Source: Azoarcus indigens
GTDB taxonomy: Bacteria > Pseudomonadota > Gammaproteobacteria > Burkholderiales > Rhodocyclaceae
Assembly (NCBI RefSeq): GCF_004361735.1
Contig: NZ_SNVV01000001.1
Location: forward strand, 124,001-188,000
Reading direction: 5' to 3'
DNA: 64,000 nucleotides
Shown: positions 58,507 through 64,000 of the stretch, in pieces
How the letters are laid out: each line of letters begins with the position of its first letter
Numbering within the stretch: the first letter of the stretch is position 1
Notes under the pieces: model-generated
The model's input: the letters and a program-made list of their open reading frames with translations, nothing else
What the model was told of the DNA's origin: nothing
Database searches by the model: none
Position numbers and translations under genes: made by a program

Positions 58507-60945
58507 TCAGAACTTGAGGTTGGCCGACAGCGACACGGTGCGCGGGTCGCCCAGGTAGTACTGGTTCACCCAGTAGCGCCTGTCGGTGAGGTTGTTGACA
58601 TTCAGCCGCAGCGTCAGCGGGTAGCCACCCATGGCGGTGAGGTAGCGCACACCGGCATCCAGCAGGGTGTAGGCGGGCATTTTATCGGTGTTGGCGTTGT
58701 CGCCGTAGAACTTGCCGGTGTAGCTGATGCCGCCATTCACCGTGATGGCCTCGAAACCGGGGATACGGTATTCGGCATAGATCTTGGCCATCTGCTCGGA
58801 CACGCCGACCGGGCGCTTGCCCTCGAGCGCCGGGCTCTGCTTGTTCTTGCGCACGCGGGCCTCCATCAGGGTGAGGCCGCCGATCAGGGTCAGGTTGCGG
58901 GTGAGGTTGCCGGTGGCGGTGAGCTCCAGCCCGGTATGCACTTGCCGGCCGCTCTGCACGTAGGCGGGGCGGGTGGGGTCGGACACGTCGTAGTACTGCA
59001 GACTCTTGTCGATCTGGAACAGCGCGCCGGTGAGCAGCATGCCGCCCAGCGTGGCTTTGGCGCCCAGCACCACCTGCTCGCTCACCAGCGGGTCGAGCAC
59101 CGCGCCAGCGTTGGTGACCGCGTAGCCGCCGTAGGTGTCGCTGGCGGCGCCGCCAGGCTCCAGCGACTCCATGTAGCTGACGTAGGTGGTCAGGGAGTCC
59201 AGCGGCTTGTAGATCAGCGACAGCGTCGGCGTGGTCGCGCTCTTGCGGTAGTGGGTGGGCGTGGCGCTGGGGCTGGCCCAGGTCATGTCGTTATCCACCG
59301 TCGCCCGGTTGACGCCGGCGAGCAGGGACCACTGGTCGTTGAAGGCGATGTCGTCGCCCACCATCACGCTGGTCTTGCGATAGGCCAGGCGCTCCCACTT
59401 CTGCCCTTTGCCGACCACGCCCCAGGCCGGCTCCGGAACATGGGTGGGCGAGTCCAGGCTGGCGCCGTTCAAGGTGGTCGCGGTGGCGCCATTGAGGACG
59501 TAGTCGTAGCGCCGCCAGCTGGTGCTGATGTAGCCGGCGGTGAGCTTGTGCTGCACCGGGCCGGTGGCGAAGCTGAAGTCGACGAAAGCGTTGTAGGCCT
59601 TGGTCTTCTGCTCCTGCGGCGCGATCAGCGTGGAGCTCTGGTTGTAGGTGCCGTTCGCCTGCACGGTATTGTCCGCGGCGGCGTATTCGCGCACGTCGTA
59701 CTGGTTCAGGTAGCCGGCGCGCAGGGCCAGGCGCTTGCTGAGCTTCCAGCTCAGGTTCGCGCCGAAGCGGTTGCTGTCCACATCGGAATAGGCCCAGGGC
59801 TGGGACCACAGCTCGGTCGGGTCCAGCGAGCGGGCGGAGGGGCGGGCGACGCCGCTGGCCATATACCAGTAGGGCTGCCGGCTGCTGTGGAATTCCCGCC
59901 GCGAGGCATCCACCTGCAGCAGCAGGTCGTCGGTCAGATGCCAGTCGAAGGCTGCGCTGAGGAAATCCTTGTGCACCTTGTAGTGGTCCACCCCGGTCTC
60001 GCCATCCTGGGTCACCGCGTTGATGCGATAGCCAAAGCGGCCGTCGGCGTCGATGGGGCCACCAAAATCGCCGTGCAGGTAGAAGTTCTCGCCGCCGGTG
60101 TAGCCGAGCGTGACCGAGTTGTAGCGCTCCTTCGTCGGCCGCTTGGAGACGTAGTTGATGAGGCCGCCGACATTGCCCGCGCCGTAGAGGAAACCGGACA
60201 GGCCGGTGAGGATCTCGACCCGCTCCACGTCCTCGGTGGAGGTGCCGTGGCCGTAGACGTCGCGCGGCAGGCCGTTGCGGGCGGTGGTGGAGCTCTGGAA
60301 GCCGCGCAGATAGACGTAGGGGTTGTCGTTCTGCAGCGTCGGCCAGCTCAGCTGGGTGGTCGGGTTCATCTTGAAGATCTGGTCGGGCGAGATGGCCTGG
60401 ATGTTCTCGATCAGCTCGGCCGGCACCACGCTGATGGCATAGGGCGTGTCCTGCAGCTCGCGGCCTTCCCACGGACCGACGGCGGAGAGGGTCTTCGCCA
60501 CATAGCCCAGTTCGGCGCTGCCGTCCCCCGCGCGCTCGGCGCTGACGGTGACCGGCGCCAGCGTCGTCTCCCGGCTGGCCGCGGGCGCCGGCACCGGCGC
60601 CGGCAGTGCGCGCAGCGTATAGACGCCGGCGGCGCCCTCCACCAGTTCCAGCCCGCTGCCGGCAAGCGCCGCGCGCAAGGCCTGCTGCGGGCTCAGGCGG
60701 CCGCGCACGGCGGCGGCCTGGCGCTTGCCCACCAGGGCGCTGTCCACCGTCAGCGCCAGGCCTGCCCCCCGGCTGATGGTGTTCAGGGTGGTGGCAAGGG
60801 GCGCGGCGGGCAGGTCGTAGTCACGGCTGCTGGCGGCGCCGGCCTGCGCCAGCACGGTGGCGGGTGCCGCCGCGCTCAGGGCGAGGATCAGCGCCAGGGC
60901 GGCGGGGCGCAGGGTGGCGCGGCAATGAGGGGGCTGGCGATGCAT
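58507..60945 (-). CDS. TonB-dependent siderophore receptor with an STN signalling domain
   Basis: An 812-residue outer-membrane receptor. It has a signal peptide (LRPAALALILALSAAAPATV, cleaved near AQA), then an STN domain (about residues 38-115: ATTLNTISRGAGLALTVDS) that contacts FecR, then a TonB box region (TLAPVTVSAER), the plug (EDVERVEILTGLSGFLYG, YVSKRPTKERYNSVTLGY) and a 22-strand barrel ending in a C-terminal Phe (SLSANLKF). The domain order is that of FpvA/FoxA-type transducers that start surface signalling. The start ATG 60945 leaves out 21 residues of in-frame non-signal sequence. Confidence 0.95.
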   Translation of the reverse strand: MHRQPPHCRATLRPAALALILALSAAAPATVLAQAGAASSRDYDLPAAPLATTLNTISRGAGLALTVDSALVGKRQAAAVRGRLSPQQALRAALAGSGLELVEGAAGVYTLRALPAPVPAPAASRETTLAPVTVSAERAGDGSAELGYVAKTLSAVGPWEGRELQDTPYAISVVPAELIENIQAISPDQIFKMNPTTQLSWPTLQNDNPYVYLRGFQSSTTARNGLPRDVYGHGTSTEDVERVEILTGLSGFLYGAGNVGGLINYVSKRPTKERYNSVTLGYTGGENFYLHGDFGGPIDADGRFGYRINAVTQDGETGVDHYKVHKDFLSAAFDWHLTDDLLLQVDASRREFHSSRQPYWYMASGVARPSARSLDPTELWSQPWAYSDVDSNRFGANLSWKLSKRLALRAGYLNQYDVREYAAADNTVQANGTYNQSSTLIAPQEQKTKAYNAFVDFSFATGPVQHKLTAGYISTSWRRYDYVLNGATATTLNGASLDSPTHVPEPAWGVVGKGQKWERLAYRKTSVMVGDDIAFNDQWSLLAGVNRATVDNDMTWASPSATPTHYRKSATTPTLSLIYKPLDSLTTYVSYMESLEPGGAASDTYGGYAVTNAGAVLDPLVSEQVVLGAKATLGGMLLTGALFQIDKSLQYYDVSDPTRPAYVQSGRQVHTGLELTATGNLTRNLTLIGGLTLMEARVRKNKQSPALEGKRPVGVSEQMAKIYAEYRIPGFEAITVNGGISYTGKFYGDNANTDKMPAYTLLDAGVRYLTAMGGYPLTLRLNVNNLTDRRYWVNQYYLGDPRTVSLSANLKF

Positions 60946-61033
60946 CGGGCGGGCTCCGGAAGGGAAAGGAGTGAGGGTGCTTTCCCTGTTTGCCGAAGCA
61001 GCTGGCAAAAGTGATAGAGGGCCGCGAAAAAAA

Positions 61034-62035
61034 TCATTGCTCCGGCGCCTCGATGCGCACCCACCAGTCTCCCCGGCGGACGATGCGGACGGGCAGCGAG
61101 GCCGCCAGCGCCGTCAGCGCCCGCTCGCCGTCGTCCAGCGGCAGGGTGCCGGTGACGCGCAGGGCGGCCACTTCCGGCGCCACCTGCAGGAAGCCGGGGC
61201 GGTAACGCGCCAGCTCGGCGACGACCGCCGCCAGCGGCTCGCCGTCCACCACCAGCATGCCGTCCTTCCAGGCGTCGCTGTCGGCCTTCGCGGGCACCGC
61301 CGCGCCCGGTGCGCCTGCGCCCATCTGCAGGCTCTGGCCCGCCTCCACCCGCCGCTCCCCGGCACAGGCCGCGGTGCTCTCCAGCGCGCATCCCGCCGGC
61401 CGCGCCAGCACCGCGGAACGGGTGACGGTGAGCCAGCTCGTCCCCTCCTCCTGGCGGACCAGGAAACGGGTACCCAGCGCGCGCAGGCTGCCCTGCCCGG
61501 TGATGACGACGAAGGGCCGCGTTTCGGCCGGATTGCGGCTGGCCGTCTTGATGTGGATCTCGCCGCTGCGCAGGCGGATCGCCCGGGTGTGGGCGTCGAA
61601 AGCCAGGTCCACCGCCGAACGGGCGTTGAGCACGATGACGCTCTGGTCCGGCAGCGTCACCGTCAGCCGTTCGCCGGTGCCGGTGCGGTAGTCGGCCAGC
61701 AGGCCGTCCAGCGGCTGGTAGCGGTCCGCCATCGCCAGCCCCAGCCCGACAGCCGCCGCCAGCGCCATCGCGGCGGCGCCGCGCTTCCAGCCGGAGGCCC
61801 GGCGGGGCCGGCCGATGATGCCGCGCAGCGGCGCATGGGGGCGCAGCGCGACGGCGCCGGCGTCTATCATCGCCAGCTGGCGCCAGGCACGGGCGTGGTC
61901 GGGGTCCGCCGCCAGCCAGTCGCGCAGCGCCGCCTCGTCCGCCGGGTTACCGTCGTCCAGCCTCAGCTGCCAGGCGATGGCCTCGTCCAGCACCCGGCCG
62001 GATACCGGCCGCTCGTCGTCCTTCCTGTCCTGCAT
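61034..62035 (-). CDS. FecR-type anti-sigma/sigma regulator
   Basis: A 333-residue inner-membrane regulator. It has a cytosolic N-terminus with the sigma-binding region (VLDEAIAWQLRLDDGNPADEAALRDWLAADPDHARAW), one helix (AAAMALAAAVGLGLAMADRY, about residues 90-108) and a periplasmic FecR domain (TGTGERLTVTLPDQSVIVLNARSAVDLAF) followed by a C-terminal STN-like region. It relays the receptor signal to the ECF sigma factor gene, which ends four bases upstream. The start ATG 62035 is preferred over the in-frame ATG 62146, which overlaps the sigma gene. Confidence 0.93.
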   Translation of the reverse strand: MQDRKDDERPVSGRVLDEAIAWQLRLDDGNPADEAALRDWLAADPDHARAWRQLAMIDAGAVALRPHAPLRGIIGRPRRASGWKRGAAAMALAAAVGLGLAMADRYQPLDGLLADYRTGTGERLTVTLPDQSVIVLNARSAVDLAFDAHTRAIRLRSGEIHIKTASRNPAETRPFVVITGQGSLRALGTRFLVRQEEGTSWLTVTRSAVLARPAGCALESTAACAGERRVEAGQSLQMGAGAPGAAVPAKADSDAWKDGMLVVDGEPLAAVVAELARYRPGFLQVAPEVAALRVTGTLPLDDGERALTALAASLPVRIVRRGDWWVRIEAPEQ

Positions 62036-62039
62036 CGGC

Positions 62040-62561
62040 TCATTCCACCTTGCCGAAGCGCAACTCGTAGCACTGCCGCGCCACCTTGGCGAGGTATTGC
62101 CGCACCCGCGGCACCGAAACGCCGAGCAGCGCCGCGATCTCGGCATGCGGCAAGCCGTCGAGGCGGCTGTACAGCCAGGCGGCGCGGGCCCTGGCGGAGA
62201 GGCCCTGCAGCAACCGGTCCATTTCCATCAAGGCCTCCAGCACCAGCTGACGCTGTTCGGGCGAGGGCGCGAACTGCTCCGGCTCGGCCGCCAGCGCTTC
62301 CAGGTAGGCGCGCTCCAGGTCCCGCCGGCGGTACTGGTCCACCACCAGCCCGCGGGCGACCGCGGTCAGGTAGGCGCGCGGCTCGCGCAACTCGGCGAGC
62401 GCCGCCTGGCGGGCGCCGAGGATGCGCAGGAAGGTGTCGTGGGCGAGATCGGCCGCCTGCTGCTGGCAGCCCAGCTTGAGGCGCAGCCAGCCGACCAGCC
62501 AGCCATGGTGCCCGGCATACAGGCGGGCGACGGAGTCGGGGGAAGCAGTGGCGTGGCTCAA
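62040..62561 (-). CDS. ECF-family sigma factor (FecI-type)
   Basis: A 173-residue sigma factor with region 2 (LRLKLGCQQQAADLAHDTFLRIL near residue 25) and region 4 (DGLPHAEIAALLGVSVPRVRQYLAKVARQCYELRFG near the C-terminus). Regions 1.1 and 3 are absent, as in ECF factors. It starts the minus-strand iron operon and is linked to FecR four bases downstream. A candidate Fur box lies about 65 bases upstream, which would couple the whole unit to iron. Confidence 0.94.
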   Translation of the reverse strand: MSHATASPDSVARLYAGHHGWLVGWLRLKLGCQQQAADLAHDTFLRILGARQAALAELREPRAYLTAVARGLVVDQYRRRDLERAYLEALAAEPEQFAPSPEQRQLVLEALMEMDRLLQGLSARARAAWLYSRLDGLPHAEIAALLGVSVPRVRQYLAKVARQCYELRFGKVE

Positions 62562-62625
62562 GCGGATTCTCCGGGAGGTCCTGGCTGGCTGAGCCCACGA
62601 ACTGCGTCGGTCTCGCTGGCTAATT

Positions 62626-62644
62626 AGGAATGCTTCTTATTATT
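62626..62644 (-). promoter_or_regulatory. Candidate Fur box upstream of the ECF sigma factor gene
   Basis: On the minus strand the 19 bases AATAATAAGAAGCATTCCT match the classical Fur consensus (GATAATGATAATCATTATC) at 12 of 19 positions by eye. They lie in the AT-rich patch about 65 bases before the sigma start. Repression by Fur-iron would explain how the receptor system responds to iron. Confidence 0.5.
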
Positions 62645-62966
62645 GCTTTGATGGCCAGAGACGGTCAATGCACGGTCACGCCAAGGCGCCGCGTCGCCAC
62701 GGTCCCTCACCACCCGCTGTAGTTCTTTCCGCCAGATGTAAATACGGCCAGTGCCCGGCCCTCCCCCCCGTGCCGGATGCGCCGGCGCTGCCGGCGGCGC
62801 ACAAGCCGCCAACGGCACGTCGCTTGCTGCACTTCTGCCGAGACCGGGCAAGGCCGCTCCCCCTCCTCCCCCTGCTCCTGCTGCCCGGCGCCGGAAGCGC
62901 TGCGCTTCCCCTCCCTTTTTTCCCTACGCGAGCGCCCCGGACCATTCCAACTGGAGACCGAAGATC
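62645..62966. other. Intergenic region between the iron operon and the alcohol dehydrogenase gene
   Basis: The gap from the sigma start to 62966 is about 405 bases. Beyond the Fur-box candidate, the right part is GC-rich and Pro/Ala-codon-like in several frames, but no gene fits. It must contain the promoter of the gene at 62967. No RNA gene or clear terminator is visible. Confidence 0.4.
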
Positions 62967-64000
62967 ATGAAGGCTGTCGTATTCCACGCCGTCGGCGACA
63001 TCCGCCTGGAAGACGTCGCGGACCCGGTGATCGAGCAGGACACCGATGCCATCGTCCGCCTCACCACCAGCGCCATCTGCGGCACCGATCTGCATTTCAT
63101 CCGCGGCACCATGGAAGGCCTGCAGCCGGGCACCATCCTCGGCCACGAGGGCACCGGCGTGGTCGAGGAGATCGGCCCCGGCGTGCGCAACCTCAAGGCC
63201 GGCGACCGGGTCGTCATTCCCTCCACCATCGCCTGCGGCTTCTGCGCCTACTGCCGCGCCGGCTACTACGCCCAGTGCGACAACGCCAACCCCAACGGCA
63301 AGCAGGCCGGCACCTCCTTCTACGGCGGACCGCAGCAGACCGGCCCCTTCCAGGGCCTGCAAGCGGAAAAGGCCCGCATTCCCTACGCCAGCGTGAACCT
63401 GGTGAAAATCCCGGACGCGGTGAGCGACGAGCAGGCCCTGATGCTGTCGGACATCTTCCCCACCGGCTACTTCGGCGCCGACATGGCCGGCATCAAGCCC
63501 GGCCACACGGTGGCGGTGTTCGGTTGCGGACCGGTGGGCCAGTTCGTCATCGCCTCCGCCCGGCTGATGCATGCCGGCCGCATCTTCGCGGTGGACGCGG
63601 TGCCGGACCGCCTGGAAATGGCCCGCGCCCAGGGCGCCGAGGTCGTGGATTTCGACGCCGAAGACCCGGTGGCCACCCTGCTGGCGCTCACCGGCGGCAT
63701 CGGGGTGGATTGCGCCATCGACGCGGTGGGTGTGGACGCGGTGCATGCCCACCACGGCCCCGCCGCCGCCGACCCCGCCATTCCGGAGCAGGAAGCGCTG
63801 GCCCCCCGGCTCGCCCCCCACGCCCGTCCCGACGACGGCAACTGGCAGCCGGGCGACGCCCCGGCGCAGGCGCTGGACTGGGCAGTGCGGGCGCTGGCGA
63901 AGGCCGGCACGCTGTCCATCATTGGCGTCTACCCGCCCACCGACAAGGTCTTCCCCATCGGCGCGGCGATGAACAAGAACCTCACGGTGCGCATGGGCAA
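62967..64000 (+). CDS. Zinc-dependent alcohol dehydrogenase (cut by window edge)
   Basis: 344 residues of a medium-chain dehydrogenase are visible before the edge; the family's usual length is about 390. The start ATG 62967 is followed by MKAVVFHAVGDIRLEDVADP. The catalytic zinc ligands are in SAICGTDLHFIRG (Cys) and GHEGTGVVEEIGPG (His-Glu). The structural zinc loop is IACGFCAYCRAGYYAQCDNANP (four Cys), and the Rossmann motif is VFGCGPVGQFVI near residue 190. An insertion (HAHHGPAAADPAIPEQ, about 252-267) resembles that of formaldehyde dehydrogenase-like members. The substrate is undetermined. Confidence 0.92.
   Translation, partial: MKAVVFHAVGDIRLEDVADPVIEQDTDAIVRLTTSAICGTDLHFIRGTMEGLQPGTILGHEGTGVVEEIGPGVRNLKAGDRVVIPSTIACGFCAYCRAGYYAQCDNANPNGKQAGTSFYGGPQQTGPFQGLQAEKARIPYASVNLVKIPDAVSDEQALMLSDIFPTGYFGADMAGIKPGHTVAVFGCGPVGQFVIASARLMHAGRIFAVDAVPDRLEMARAQGAEVVDFDAEDPVATLLALTGGIGVDCAIDAVGVDAVHAHHGPAAADPAIPEQEALAPRLAPHARPDDGNWQPGDAPAQALDWAVRALAKAGTLSIIGVYPPTDKVFPIGAAMNKNLTVRMG

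Overview
The window is a 64 kb stretch of a GC-rich (mostly about 65-70 percent GC) bacterial chromosome. Gene content points to a betaproteobacterium, most likely of the Rhodocyclales (Azoarcus/Thauera-like). The clues are a DUF2863 protein, a divergent ppsA/ppsR pair, an M23 peptidase-bactofilin module, an E. coli-type OsmC-YcaO protein and an AapJQM-type amino acid transporter. This assignment is inference from gene families; no rRNA or tRNA gene was seen.

Layout. 1-3351: purL (minus strand, running off the left edge). 3545-8703: five translationally overlapping envelope genes (PAP2 phosphatase, LPG-synthase-type membrane protein, GT2 and GT39 glycosyltransferases, second PAP2 phosphatase). 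8745-10585: bactofilin, coiled-coil membrane protein and M23 peptidase. 10814-14136: divergent ppsA and ppsR. 14236-17696: DUF2863, msrB and a chemoreceptor. 17737-22469: a decayed DUF599 gene, an alpha/beta hydrolase, comEC and a DUF2062 gene. 22525-25337: xpt, an HDOD protein and an HD-GYP phosphodiesterase. 25367-31099: kup, an HSL-type hydrolase, a sulfate-binding protein and ppk2. 31214-34882: a degenerate EAL protein, a small hydrolase, a 1-Cys peroxiredoxin and an acyl-CoA dehydrogenase-like protein. 34997-38190: a class I amidotransferase, a YbdK-type carboxylate-amine ligase and a CPA2 antiporter. 38486-41762: a two-component system with small secreted proteins beside it. 41999-44356: metNIQ. 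44716-46032: a soluble PAS chemoreceptor-like protein. 46398-52121: rhodanese, serine acetyltransferase, XRE-cupin regulator and aapJQM. 52118-56461: a lower-GC accessory segment. 56560-62561: an iron-uptake unit (ECF sigma factor, FecR, TonB receptor, DUF3649, PepSY) with a candidate Fur box. 62967-64000: a zinc alcohol dehydrogenase running off the right edge.

Most of the window is core metabolism and envelope biology. Sulfur is a recurring theme: sulfate-binding protein, metNIQ, msrB, and the rhodanese-serine acetyltransferase operon.

The most unusual region is 52059-56461. A 35-bp stretch of the aapM 3' end is repeated about 4.3 kb downstream. Between the copies lie two related small membrane proteins (DUF2628-like), an OsmC-YcaO gene broken by a frameshift and an in-frame TGA, and a truncated, frameshifted LysR gene. 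This looks like an acquired or rearranged segment that is decaying. The most interesting intact system is the five-gene envelope-lipid operon at 3545-8703, whose enzymes fit a complete lipid-linked sugar transfer pathway of unknown target.
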